From: Phoronis australis
Taxonomy: Eukaryota > Phoronida > Phoronidae
Assembly (NCBI GenBank): GCA_002633005.1
Contig: NMRA01000452.1
Span: 160,270 to 224,269 of the forward strand
Reading direction: 5' to 3'
DNA length: 64,000 nt
The position numbers and the translations under genes were made by a program. The notes beneath the pieces were generated by a model. It was not told where the DNA came from, made no database searches, and was given only the letters and a program-made list of their open reading frames with translations. This document shows positions 48,600-60,323 of this stretch, piece by piece. The stretch's first letter is position 1. Each line of letters starts with the position of its first letter.

Positions 48600-51035
48600 G
48601 TGAGTTCAGGCGGCATGACCTCTTGACTTGATGACAGAAACTTAGAGCTTTTTAAATGAATTGAGATGCACAGTCTGGTCTTGTTTTGAAAATAGTTGCA
48701 TGACAAATTTTGTAACTGACAGAACTTGATGGAAGACAAAAATATTCCTGTAAATTCTTTAAGTTTTGTGTTCTAGCGATATATTTGTTATACACTCAGC
48801 GAGTTCACATGTAAGCTTTTTGCGCGGATGAAAAGATTTTTTTTTGTACTTTTCATTGCCTTTGTTTCATTCTTTCCTAATGTGTGTTTTTGTGTGGTTA
48901 GAGTTGTATGTTGAGATCTTCACTAGCTAATTAGAACAGCTGCGTCTGTCTGTGGCTCACGGATACAGCTGCATAGTGTATCCTGATAAGACAAAAAACT
49001 GTTGTATGCATTATAACCAACCACAGTTTTGAGGTAGTAGCGCAACTCTTATCTAAGACTAATAAATTTCTTCAATAGCATTTAAAGGAGTAATGGTACA
49101 TTCATAAAACTATGTTATATTTTAATGTCATTTTGCTTATGAAAACAATGCCCTGATGTTTATAATCCTGTGTCTAGATTCGTTTATAGAAATTGATTTT
49201 CCACGGGGATGGCCATGAATTTCCACAAACATGAATTTTTCTCTTGATTCTCTTGGAAGTTGGTTTCATTATTGTATTGGCTACATAAGCGTGACCTGTG
49301 GGATTTTTTTCTGAGACCTTTTAGCTTGAGAACTCGGCTGTCAGAAATGAAGATGTGGCCATTCCTTGAAAAAAAACAACATAATATTTTGACCTTGAAC
49401 AGAAGAGCTTGCAGGCTGGTCTTGAAAGAAAATCTCCGACTCTTATGACCTAATAGAATAAAAAATTGAAATTTACAAGGTTTGTGCAAACAAAAAAATG
49501 GTGATATCTGGGCATTGTGTTTGCGCTCATTATGATCAAGCAACTAGAAAAGTTGTTTAAAGCTGTGTTAAGCCTCTGTTTAGCCATCCATGTTGAATTC
49601 TTAATAGAAGCGTTAAGTGGTTTAAAAAGATTACTAAACTCGACAAGTCTTGAATTATTGTTGAACAAGCTGGTAACTCAAGTCACAGACAATGCATTCA
49701 CGCTCAGTTTCTGAATCTGCAGTTTTAGGGACTGGTAAACCCTAACAAACTCTTAAGCCTGTTCCTCGATTCCCATGGTTTTTTGGCTACAAAAATGGAA
49801 TCAATCACAGTAAGGATTATTTTAAGAGCTATTTTACGAGACTGAAAGGTCTAGTTTGATTTTTTTGCTTTTTAGCCAGGCAAACGATAAAATGCCTCTG
49901 TAAAAATTAGTTGGAAGCTAAGGTTTCTGGTTACTACGAATGTGGGCTTTTGCTTGATTGATGAGAAATTTTTTTCTCTCTCAAGTTGTCGTTCAGTGCA
50001 CTTTAGATATTAGCTTTGAGTTTGTATTTTCGTGGGCAGTTATATTTTTGCAATCCATTGCCGCTTTTATCATGCGGTCTAAAAATAGTAAAAGTGTTGC
50101 TGGCTTAATTGTTTTCCCATCCCGTTTTCATTGACCTAGGTTTCCCTGCTCCTGCGTTTCTTCTGAAGTGGCAGTATTTTTGTGTCTAACAATTACATAG
50201 ATATAAATTAGCTACATAATTGCAGAACTGAATTTAGTCTCTGGCCCTCTGATGTGACACTTTACGCATAAGATTGATTCTGGTTAAATTTTGTACCTTT
50301 TTTTTACTGGTGCTAATAATGGAAACTAGAGTGAGAATAGTATTGAGTGGGTCTCCCTGTGCAGTTGTTGGCTTGCCTGGCAAATCGTCCATCACTCCTG
50401 TTTTGAAATGAATACTGCCAGTTGGTAATTTGAGACGTTTATGCATATGAACCTTCTGAACATGCTGTGTGAGTGAAGCACCTGTCTCTGCTCAAAGCCA
50501 AGTGACTCATAACTAAGTCGCATTAACCGCGGTGCACTCAACGTGCTGACTCTTATCTCATGCGCACTCGACGTGCTGACTCTTAACTCATGACACGGCA
50601 AACGACATGTATTTGATAGCGAAATAACGAGGCTCCCCCCACGGGAAATCTAGCAGATTTTGAACAAATTGAGACTAATCGTGATGGTGAACCATTTCCG
50701 TCGTACCTTAGAGGAAAAATACTATAATCTGCTGTCTTCCATTATGACATTTCATGCTTTGATTTTGGCCCCGTTTCTCTTCAAAAAATACAAAATCATG
50801 CAACCTTGGATAATCAGGCCAAAAAGTTAATCTGCAGCAATTAAAGAAATCCCCGTAAGTATAGAGTTACGCGTAACTCGCACAGACCCATAGCTTCAGA
50901 TGGGTCAAGTCAAACCTTACCAGTGTATACTGAAGTAATGTGCAGAAGTAAATCTGTATTTATTTATCACATGTCCGTGGGCGATCATTTGGCATTGAGC
51001 AAAGAAAGTCATTTGTTTGAGTCCTGAGTTGACAA

Positions 51036-51131
51036 CCTGACTACTCTGCTACTTGGTCAGTGTATGGCCTGACTACTCTGCTACTTGGTCAGTGTATGGC
51101 CTGACCACTCTGCTGCTTGGTCAGTGTATGG
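51036..51131. repeat. 32-bp tandem repeat, three copies
   Basis: The unit CCTGACTACTCTGCTACTTG plus GTCAGTGTATGG is repeated three times with a period of exactly 32 bases, in LARP4 intron 5. Confidence 0.93.
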
Positions 51132-51443
51132 CCTGACTGGTGTGTGTAAGGCCATGATTTAAAGCAACCCCGTGAAATGTTTAGTTTTCGTTATAAGATT
51201 GAGACTACATTTGAAAGGTGGGCCTCATTGCACTTAGGTGCAAAGATATTTCGCAAAATTGTGCTCTCCAACACTTTCCACCTACAGACTATTTCAAGTA
51301 ATTGAAAGGATTGGCATTGGAGTATTGAGTACGTGCGGTAGTGTGTGATTTATTTTCCGTTTAAAGCAATTATTGCTGGAATATTTGCACAATTGCTCAA
51401 CAATGAAATATGATCTCTTGACCTTTGGCTCGTGCCGTTGCAG

Positions 51444-51547
51444 GGTCACAGAACGTACAGGTGGATGTCAAGGGTGAAAAGGTCAGGCCACTCATCAAGC
51501 GTTGTATCGTCATTCTGAGAGAGATCGCCGACGGGACCACCAAAGAG
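51444..51547 (+). CDS. LARP4: LARP4-like exon 6: end of La motif and start of RRM (residues 166-200)
   Basis: 104 bases after CCGTTGCAG, phase 1 in and phase 0 out. It encodes GSQNVQVDVKGEKVRPLIKR followed by CIVILREIADGTTKE. VQVDxKGEKVRP closes the La motif with its beta hairpin; KRCIVILREI (184-193) is the first RRM strand (RNP2) of the LARP4 family, almost identical to the vertebrate proteins. The tandem La motif and RRM make up the La module. Confidence 0.97.
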
Positions 51548-53973
51548 GTGAGTCAGTTTCCTAACTTTGTTCATTCCAACAGATGGTCCACGCAGGACTG
51601 GGACGAGTCATTGTGTTGTCAGCTTTGATTTAACTTGTGGGGGCGGCAGTAAGCGTGGTCAAGTCTTGTGCGAATTGTAAGGACAGGGTGTTATTGTGCT
51701 ATGTATTTGTGTGTTGTAGACTCGTATTTTCTGTGAACTATGAACATGAACTGTACTGCTGTTGCATTCGAATTTAAACTCGGCATGGAAGTGTGTCGTG
51801 TTGAACTGAAACTGGTGGAATAGCCGGTGTTGAGTCTTGAAGAAAACTCAAACTGATCATACACTAACGCACCAACAGTGATAGCTGGCTGGCTGCCAGT
51901 GTGGGCTCTTAAGCGTGCTTAGAATTGAACAACCATTTTGTATTAATTGAGTGTATTATATGTGGTCTGAAATAGAGATCTGTAGAAAAATACTGTGAAC
52001 TGCAATCGAAACCTTATACACCTATTCTAATGCCGTAAAATATGGTAACAGAGAACTAAGCATGGTATGAACACATTCACTTCCAGTAGTTGTGATGGCT
52101 CTATGCCGATGAAAGATAACTAATGTTAGTTCTAAACAAGAGGATTATGTTTGGTGATATATATGTACTCTGTTGATATATCTGTTTCTATGACAAAGTA
52201 CTTTGAAGGCTGATAGTGGTGTGTTTTGTTTGTCTATAATTGTTGCGGTGTTAAGGATTTCTGGCTGGGGGGGGGGAGTGCGTCACAGGGCTGCCACCTA
52301 TCACTCGTGCAATCAAGAGCCTTGGCTTGTTTAGGGTGGTAGCAGAACTCGACAATAGATGGATGTATCACGTTATTTTTAGTTGAATTTGAAATTAGGA
52401 GTATATTGTCAGCTCCGTGACCGTCCCATACCCCCCCCTTAGGCCCAGCATTCCACTCAGTCTCAGCTTCTACCTGAGTGAAAAGTACATGATCAGCACT
52501 CATGTGCGTATGCGTCTTGAATGGACCCTTCTGGTTTTAATGTATAGTGATTTGAGCACATGCTTGGATGTGTGCGTGTTGGCAGGTCACCCAATAAAAT
52601 CTAAGGTCCTACTGGTGACCAGACTTGCAGTTGTATCTCTTTGTTATGAATATTCATCTAATAAGCTGTGTTAAGTATCAATCTGAAGTATGATTGCAAG
52701 CGTCAAGTGACACTGGCCTCTGTTATGTTGTTTTATCTCTTGATAACGCTTCCTGTCTTATTGGTTCTAAAATCTGGAAGTTGTCTACTGTGTCATTGAC
52801 GTCACTCTTGTGCACGTTTGTGTTTGATATTGTGACAGATGTCTCAGTCATAATGAATATTATTCTAAAAACAGGTTAGTGTGACCGTGAAGCCTAAATT
52901 AAAAAGGGCTTTAATGACTGACGGTTGAACTGACAACCTGTTTAAACTGCCATGGTGAGAGACGAGATTGATTTCAAAACACATGGAGATTAAAATTGGA
53001 AAATTCAAGTGTTTATTTCAGGGTGAGAGATGGTTGAGCCATAGAAATAACCGTTTTGATGATTTACTTTCATATAAATCAGTTGGCCATTTGACAGGAA
53101 ATTGAAACTGAGCACCATTTGCAAGCACTGTGTACCATTTGCAAAGGTTTCATGTTTGTGTGGAACTCGCATGCTATATGCGAATCAGGCCTTTATCCAG
53201 CATTTCAAAAATAGGGTGTCCAAAATGGGGTTCCCAATATTCGAGGGCGTCCATAATTCCAACGCGTAGCTCCCCCCCACCCCCAGCAATCCCCCCAAAC
53301 ACACAATTTTTTTACAAAAAAATGCATAGACCAAGGATTTTACATCTAAGTTTACAAAACAGCCTTCTGTAGCCAGCATTTTTAATAAAAAATTGGTGTA
53401 GACCAAGACTTACAATGCTATCAACCAAGTGTGAGCATAGCAACATTGTATATACTTTGTATATAAATTGTATATTTCTTCCTGCTTTGAAAAAAGAGCC
53501 CCAACTGAGCCTTCAGAGGCTTCCAAGTAATCATTCCAATGTGTGTGTCCAAGCTTGAAAGGTTCCTATTGACAGTGGGCTTCCAAATGATACATTGGGT
53601 GTCCTTGCCAGAGGTAGTGCCAGGACATAGGCTGCATAAAGGCCTGATGCGAATCTGTGTGGTCTGCCGAAAAATATCAAATTCGAATAAAATAAAATAT
53701 TTCAATTTCAGCATAACTACAAGACAGAATTTGAAATTTAAATTTGGTCACTTTTGCATCTGTTAAAACTTTTTTGACTGATCTTATTCCTTTGTTAACG
53801 CATGGAACTCGCTTGGCTAAATTGTTACTTTGCTGAATATGTGCAGGTGGACATAAATTGACCTTAATTGTACTGACCCATAATTGCGTGCCAAGCAGTG
53901 TTAGGTGTTGTGTTGGAAAGATTAGATATTTACCTTACCTGCTCGTCATTACGTTATTTGTCATTACCTGCAG

Positions 53974-54138
53974 GAGATCACCGATCTGTTTGCCAGCGAC
54001 AAATCGCCCAAGTTCATGAACTGCGAGTTTGCTCACAACAACAGTTGGTACCTGACATTTGAGTCTGACGAGGAGGCTCAACAGGCATACCGTTACCTGC
54101 GAGAGGAGGTCAAGACGTTTAAGGGAATTCCTATCATG
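53974..54138 (+). CDS. LARP4: LARP4-like exon 7: RRM body (residues 201-255)
   Basis: 165 bases (55 codons), phase 0 at both ends, between CCTGCAG and GTGAG. It encodes [20 protein letters not shown], then [20 protein letters not shown] and [22 protein letters not shown] (223-229) is the RNP1-position strand, degenerate as in other LARP4 proteins, and [17 protein letters not shown] is the second RRM helix. The family normally reads EVKTFQGKPIM at this end. RNA binding by this RRM is probably non-canonical. Confidence 0.97.
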
Positions 54139-55405
54139 GTGAGTAGCTCTCTTGGCTCAGTGGCGCCCTCTTGAGTGTCTGCAGATCAAGGAATGGGTTT
54201 GTACTTGTATCAGATGTGTGTTAGTAACTGTTATGACAGAGTAGAAATTTGGTTGGGAAATTCTTATGTCTTCAGTGTCCATGGGACTGACAGCGGCATC
54301 AGTGTTTAACAAAGAAATGTAGTGGATGGGGGGAAGATTGTATGGGTGACCCATTTTGTGCTCCCAGTGGGCCCGCATATACTGCCAACTTGAAGTTTGT
54401 GACTGATAGACTGTTTGTTATTGGAAAAAGGCATTCAAGTTTGAAATTCAAGTTTGAAGTGTTATTAAACAGTCATTTTATCTGGTAGTGATGCACAGTG
54501 TATGCCAAAAGTAATCCGCAAACATTCCATCCCCATGTCATGGTGGGCTTCGACCAGTCATGACTGATATTGCACACCATCAGTTGTGGGTCACAGAATA
54601 TACAGCAATGTGATTATCAGTGCAGATAAGCTGTTGATGATGATCACAAGCCTAGAGTACTCCTGTGATAGTTGTAAAAACAGGTTTGTGGCAATTTGAG
54701 CAAAAATAATTCCCAAGACTGCCCTGTTATCAGTTTTCATGGTCTTGTTGCATTGTTGTTAGTATTGTCAGGTGGTTGATATGGTTCAGAAGTTAAACAT
54801 GGAAGAAATTTGTTTGTACCGGAAAAAAATTATTTGGACATGCATATTCTTTATGGATGTGAGAAAATGAAATTGCTTAATGTACTGTATATTATGTCTT
54901 AAATTGGTGTGATTTTACTTAATAGTGGATTTCAACATATTCATATCAACGCATTCAAAATGGTCACTATTGCTGTATAAAAATGTTAAAGTTGTAATTA
55001 TGCATTGTCCAGTAGATGTCGGTTTATTTCTTTCAAATTCTCTTAGTGGGAGTAGTTAACAGATTAATTTGATGCCTCAATTAGAAAGTTATAATCTGTC
55101 ACGTGTAACAAGTCCGTTTGTTCCACATGCAAATGCTAGTTCCCAGGTTAATTCCGTGGAGGACAGTAACATGGACCCACCAGCCGCTGTTTTCCTGGCT
55201 TTCTAGAGCAGGGTCCAAGTGCAACCACAGGCTTTTTGAATTTTGAATCCTAACAACTTTTGCAGAACAAGAGAGCTTAGAAAATGTTTGACGATGGATT
55301 CAAATTCTTGCTTTCTAACTGATTTTGTAGAATCGTGGCTATGTCATGTGGTAGTGTTACATTTAGAAACGGCGTACGATGCTTTGACTACCTGTCTCAT
55401 TTCAG

Positions 55406-55525
55406 GCCCGTATCAAGGCCAAACCCATGGTACAGTCAAACTATACACCCAAAAATGGTGTAATGAAGACAACTCCACCCTATGACAGCGGACCCCAGCA
55501 GCACCACCAGACAATTGTGGCACCA

Positions 55526-55560
<35 letters not shown>

Positions 55561-55684
55561 GCAACAGCAGGTACAATTGCCGCCGCCACACGCGCCGCCG
55601 TTTGTGCCGAACATGCAGCGGTTCACGTATCCATCCCCACATGTCAACGTAAACAACATGCAGTTTATGCCAACTCAGCAACAG
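55406..55684 (+). CDS. LARP4: LARP4-like exon 8: polyglutamine and proline-rich segment (residues 256-348)
   Basis: 279 bases (93 codons), phase 0 at both ends, after CATTTCAG and before GTAAAG. It starts ARIKAK, which completes the RRM, then runs through NYTPKNG and a Gln/His-rich stretch into 15 consecutive Gln coded by mixed CAG and CAA. After that come PPPHAPPFVPNMQ and VNNMQFMPTQQQ. The segment is predicted to be disordered. Human LARP4 has a QTQ/HQQ-rich region here but no long homopolymer, so the Gln run is a lineage expansion. A GTACAA directly after the Gln run could act as a weak cryptic donor. Confidence 0.95.
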
Positions 55685-56067
55685 GTAAAGTGGGTAGTAG
55701 GTCTGTGAGGGGGGGAATGTAGTGTGTGCTGGTATGGGCAGTTGTTGTAGGTCTTTTGGGGGTCGAGGGGTGTAGTGTGTGCTGGTATAGGCAGTTGTTA
55801 TTGCCGTCGGTGTCTGATGGGAGTAGTACACGTGTATGTTCCTGGAAGGACTAGGCTTGAACCCTCGTGTTATAGCCATGAATAGATGTATTGCCCGGCG
55901 AGCTTGTCTTAGGAAGACAGACGAGATTTTTGTTGGAAAATCACTTGTGAGTTGATGTCATTAAAACTGAAGGAAATTGTTGTTTTTACTTGACCGACAC
56001 TGTGGTTACTTGTCTAAATCATTTTTAGATTCTGTGTATTTGAGATATAATTTTATCTTCGTTGCAG

Positions 56068-56160
56068 TCTTTCGTACCAAACTTCTACCCGCACACCAGC
56101 CCGACTATGATACCCCCCGGCTGGCATGCTAGTACATCTCCATTCTACGACCCAGGCATT
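56068..56160 (+). CDS. LARP4: LARP4-like exon 9: IPPGW segment (residues 349-379)
   Basis: 93 bases (31 codons), phase 0 at both ends, between CGTTGCAG and GTAAGT. It encodes SFVPNFYPHTSPTMIPPGWH and ASTSPFYDPGI. The pattern (S/T)xIPxxWxxxxxPxF(D/E)P aligns with vertebrate LARP4 SIVPQSWSPNPTPYFETP, a conserved island in the otherwise disordered C-terminal half. Its function is not established in detail. Confidence 0.94.
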
Positions 56161-56320
56161 GTAAGTATACGTCACACTATCTTATTGGAGACACTTCCCT
56201 TCTGTCTCCTTGTTAAAGGGAAGAAAGCGTCGTGAGTAATGCTGGATAAATGCCACAGCCTCGGGACATCAAATCTCAGAAATGGTCCTTATTAAACATC
56301 CATGGCAAAGTTCTATTTAA

Positions 56321-56819
56321 CAGGGCTTGGAACTTTCTGCAGAAACGCGAATTTCCGCTTTTTTCAAATGTTCTGTCCGTGCATTTTATTATATTTCCGC
56401 GTAAAACAAATCGGATTTGATATAAAATTTCCGCGGCAAATTCCTTTCTTACCGCGGCGTTGCAGACGATGTTCACCTCGAAAAGCGGAAGATGCTCTTT
56501 ATGTTTCGGAGGAACGTAAATTGTCAACATTGCCAGGGCATCTGGGATAGCGTGGTGGGATTTTCAATGGCGTCTCATGTTATTGTAAACCGCGGCGACA
56601 AATACTACGGCTCTGCAGCCAAAAATGTGTGGGTTTGGAGTGGAAGGACGAGCTAAAAGGGCGCAGACGCACGCTACTGATGGTGGTAAGGTTTTTTTTT
56701 TAGTCCTCCCGATTTTTGTCGGGGACAGGTTCACGTCGACCATTTCAAGGCTGGGTAGCACGCATGATTTGGGCCGTAAAAGTTTCCACGTTTTTTGTCA
56801 TTGGTCATTCCAAGCCCTG
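56321..56819. mobile_element. hAT-like nonautonomous DNA transposon, 499 bp, with 6-bp target duplication
   Basis: The left end CAGGGCTTGGAA (56321) and the reverse complement of the right end CAGGGCTTGGAA (to 56819) are identical over 12 bases. ATTTAA flanks both sides (56315-56320 and 56820-56825), a perfect 6-bp target duplication. The interior is GC-rich compared with the host intron and has no transposase frame. It lies in LARP4 intron 9. The CAGGG...CCCTG ends are hAT-like; the 6-bp duplication matches the length seen for the element at 14534. Confidence 0.82.
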
Positions 56820-57091
56820 ATTTAAGTACGCATTGTTGTCTAGGCTGCGGAAAAGTTTTCAAAATATTTAAAGCTTCCATAATGTGTTGTCGATAAATGG
56901 TAATTGTGATTTCACAAAAATGTCAAATGTTGCAAGAAATAAAATGAAAAAATGATTTAGAAACTAACTGTTTGTAACATTTAATGTAAATTATCATGTC
57001 TTGTTGATTGTAATGTCGTTGCCTTATAAATGTACTCAAACTTACAAAAATTCAGTGAATGTATTCAGTGAAGTCTCTCATCTTTTCCCAG

Positions 57092-57180
57092 GCATTTTCA
57101 ATGAATGGATTCCAGCCGCAGGCGTACCACAAACTTTCAAACAGTGCTGGACGACAAGGGTTCCAAGCAATGAGACAAAG
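57092..57180 (+). CDS. LARP4: LARP4-like exon 10: NGF-containing segment (residues 380-409)
   Basis: 89 bases after TTTTCCCAG, phase 0 in and phase 2 out. It encodes AFSMNGFQPQAYHKLSNSAG then RQGFQAMRQ. It corresponds to the vertebrate block SFVNGFNSPGSYK...NMGRPFQKNR. The donor is the poor sequence AAG then GTGCTG, but the phase matches the next exon exactly (AG joined to G for Arg), so the boundary is supported by frame rather than by donor strength. Confidence 0.9.
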
Positions 57181-57802
57181 GTGCTGTATCTTCAACTATC
57201 ATTGTCACTTGGAATGTGTCTCTTGTTTAGTGATAATATTGGTTTAAACACATTAGATTTGATTAGAACAAGCTGGTATAAACCTATCCTGTGTCAATAA
57301 AATTTCTTTTGTGGGATCACTTGGGGTTTGTCTTTGCTTGTCCCTTACTGAAACTATGGGGGATTTCCGGGACACGTTTCACGAAGCTTTTTCAGTCTTG
57401 AACTTGGACCGAAATCAGACTAACGTAAAACCAATCTGTCTTAGCCCTGTTTTAAGAATTAAGACCGAAATCTGTTGATGTGGAGTCTGAAAGTTAGCCA
57501 GCTATGGAGTAAGCTTTAGGATTCATCCAAATGACAACAGTATGCGACTTTCGTCACTGTAAACTACAGTACAATTTAAAAGTAGTCTGACAATGTGACC
57601 TGGAACTGCCCGTCCTGCCTGCTGGCCAGTCATCTCAACATGGCCGAGAATGAAGGGGAATTAATGGAAAAGTTAGGTCGCTAAGCTGTTCTGTAATTAG
57701 AATTTTGCCGCCCAAATTGTTATTACTGGTCTATTTTTGCTGTTGGACCACGTTGCCAGGTAAATATGCACTTGCTTGATTGTGTCTTGTGTTTCCTTTT
57801 AG

Positions 57803-58012
57803 GAACCCGCCTAAGTTGCACAGTCGTGCTCAGAGTAATCCCGAGAGGGTGCCCCCAGTGGTAGATCCACGAGCGCACCCGCCCCACTTCAACAGTGCTC
57901 CAGCTCCTGGGCGACCTAGCCCACGAGTTGACGGCTCCTTGGATGGTGGTCCCACCCAGGCTCTGTTCCAGTCGGACGACCCCCAGCGACAATCTGACTC
58001 CACCAGAGACAG
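57803..58012 (+). CDS. LARP4: LARP4-like exon 11: proline-rich disordered segment (residues 409-479)
   Basis: 210 bases after CCTTTTAG and before GTGAG, phase 2 at both ends. It encodes NPPKLHSRAQSNPERVPPVV, then DPRAHPPHFNSAPAPGRPSP and a Gly/Asp/Gln-rich end (QSDDPQRQSDSTRDR). It is GC-rich and proline-rich, clearly coding in composition against AT-rich introns. It matches vertebrate LARP4 only loosely, at its start. Confidence 0.93.
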
Positions 58013-58253
58013 GTGAGGTGGTTCAGACACATGCAATTACGGTTGTATGTATTTAGATATACCAATCTCTTCTGTATCTGTTAAGTTGGTTAAGGTTGAA
58101 TCTCTTTTACTTTTATGTGGATGTTTGTCTGTCCTGCCTATCCAAATAGATTTGCTTCATTAAATGGTTATGTGGAGGCAAATCTCTTTGCATCCCAGTC
58201 AACATATATAGAACACAACGGCATCTGGATATGTACTTCCTGCTGAACTTTAC

Positions 58254-58440
58254 TGTGTGGAGGCTGTGTCCTGTGTGGAGGCTGTGTCCTGTGTGGAGGC
58301 TGTGTCCTGTGTGGAGGCTGTGTCCTGTGTGGAGGCTGTGGCCTGTGTCCTGTGTGGAGGGCGTGTCCTGTGTGGAGTGCGTGTCCTGTGTGGAGGGCGT
58401 GTCCTGTGTGGAGGCTGTGTCCTGTGTGGAGGCTGTGTCT
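58254..58440. repeat. 18-bp minisatellite, about 10 copies
   Basis: The unit TGTGTGGAGGCTGTGTCC, with GGCGTGTCC variants in the second half, lies in LARP4 intron 11. It produces open frames in two phases because the unit is a multiple of three. Confidence 0.95.
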
Positions 58441-58593
58441 TCAGGACATTGGTGCCTTTTTGGTTTTGAATTCGTTTGTTAGGTATAAAAAACCTTACTG
58501 GCTAAAAATGTTGAGAATATTGTAAAGTTCACCTTAATTTTCTTCTACTTAAGTTGAGATGCGAGTAAAAAGTTTGTGGTGAATATTTGTCCA

Positions 58594-58718
58594 TGCACTT
58601 TTACTGGTGTTGTCGCATTGTTGTGGCGAGGACATAATCAAGTGAGTGCTACAGAATGTGTGTGTCAGTTGTAGGCAGACACGTCTTGTTACGTGGCATG
58701 TCATGTCACCTGCCTGAC
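58594..58718. repeat. 125-bp dispersed repeat, copy 1
   Basis: Starts TGCACTTTTACTGGTGTTGT and ends TGTCACCTGCCTGAC. It recurs at 62211-62335 with the same length and a handful of substitutions. Same orientation, two different LARP4 introns. No inverted ends or A-tail recognised. Confidence 0.9.
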
Positions 58719-59172
58719 AGACAAGTGATTTGGAACGGAGTTGACTAATGAACCGCTGAAACTATACAGCATAATTCCCTTGTTTTGTTCTGTGCAAATT
58801 TCTCAGTTGTTAAATAATGGAAACAGGCTTTTAAAGCGGTCATAAATATGCTTTTCGTCTTAAAAAGGAACTGTTGACATACGCCACTCATCATTATAAA
58901 TCTGTTCTCAATCTGTTCATTTCTCAGATTAGAGGCGCCATCTGGAGTCCTTAAGAACCAGCATTTCATTATTTCGTGAGATCAGACTTGATATTTATTG
59001 TATCGTTGTGCTAGTTTGTTATTTCTTGAGAGCATGTTCAGTAAACGGGCTTGAGTAAAAAACGAGCCAAGACTGGTTTTATAGCGGTACTCAAGTCCAA
59101 AATTATGTAAGTTTCTTTGACGGCAGCTTTTTTGTTGCTGTATTAGTCGTATGGTTTTGTCCCTACACTCTT

Positions 59173-59253
59173 GTTATGAAGATCCCTGTGGCAGGATGTT
59201 GTTATGAAGATCCCTGTGGCAGGATGTTATGAAGATCCCTATGGCAGGATGTT
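59173..59253. repeat. tandem repeat GTTATGAAGATCCCTGTGGC, three copies
   Basis: Three copies of a unit of 24-28 bases including GCAGGATGTT, in LARP4 intron 11. Confidence 0.85.
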
Positions 59254-59423
59254 GACTTGAAGGTCACCTCCATTCCAGTGATTTTGTGTGAAATGACGTG
59301 TAGTTTATTGTCTTCTGAGATTCGCCTTTCATTCTTTGTTCTGATAGGATATGACATCACTTCCTCTCTGGTGCATTGCATCTTACCTGGGTGCATACAA
59401 AACATACTTGTCTGGAAATAAAA

Positions 59424-59476
59424 TAAAATCTCGATGTATTACAATAAAATCTCGTTGTATTACAATAAAATCTCTT
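59424..59476. repeat. tandem repeat of AATAAAATCTCGTTGTATTAC
   Basis: About two and a half copies of a 21-base unit; each copy carries AATAAA, but there is no sign that they are used as polyadenylation signals. Confidence 0.8.
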
Positions 59477-59976
59477 TAGTTTAGGCCAGTAAAAATTCAT
59501 TATTGTTCAAGGTTAAAGCTTGTATGAAATTGTAGAATTCTAGAATTGGGATCCACAATGAACGATTGTTCAAGGGTTGGGATCAACCGTGAACGATTGT
59601 TCACTTTGATGTTTCGCACCATGGGGTATGCATGAAAATTTTGGGTTTGTAGCTGCTTCCCAGGATTTTATGAACTGCCCGTTATAAATTCACACAAAAC
59701 CCAGTGTCATGTGTTTGATCAATACGGTTTGCAGCAAAAATTGTCCAGGTCAAAACTGTCCCAAACTGGAGAATGTTTACCATCTTGAATTGTCGCAAAT
59801 GGCATGTGGAAACTCTGGAGATGAGGCGCCACTGCTCAGAAGTGGCGAGTGGTCGTTACAGGAAATGTTGGCAGCAGTGGTTTATTTACTAATTCGGAAT
59901 AAGTGCTGTTACGCATTGTTTAAAGTCCATGGTAGTGGCTACCTTACACTAATATTTACTTGTGGGTTTTTTCCAG

Positions 59977-60034
59977 GCGACAATTGACGTATAGACAGAG
60001 GCGTAAAAAAGAAGATGAAACTGCAAAAAATACA
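59977..60034 (+). CDS. LARP4: LARP4-like exon 12: basic microexon (residues 479-498)
   Basis: 58 bases after TTTTTTCCAG and before GTAAGT, phase 2 in and phase 0 out. It encodes RQLTYRQRRKKEDETAKNT, a basic patch followed by acidic residues. It aligns with vertebrate LARP4 GRRTLFRGRRRREDD, a short conserved basic island between disordered stretches. The small size and matching phases on both sides support it despite its length. Confidence 0.9.
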
Positions 60035-60323
60035 GTAAGTCTTTGCTAGCAACTGCTTAGCTGATTGTTGTGTGTGACTTCTTGTAACATACTGTGTAGT
60101 AGATATTGAATTCGCTGCAATTTAATCTTCAAACAAATGTTGCCTGTCATCTTTGTTTTAAAGAAGTTATAGATATGTCAACTGGTGCACGGGAAAGATG
60201 GCAAATGACACATTTTAAGATTAAAGAATGCCGTCTTTTGCATTCGCTGAAACAATAAACTCTGGCAGATTTGACACATTTAACTGACATGGGTATTTGT
60301 ACAGGCGACTTGTCCATTTCCAG

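Noticed and set aside
55436-55879. 147-codon minus-strand frame with poly-Leu
   Set aside because: It is antisense to the polyglutamine exon of LARP4; the Leu run is the complement of CAG repeats.
57367-57480. MITE-like end ACACGTTTCACGAAGC
   Set aside because: Similar to common MITE termini, but no partner end or target duplication was found nearby.
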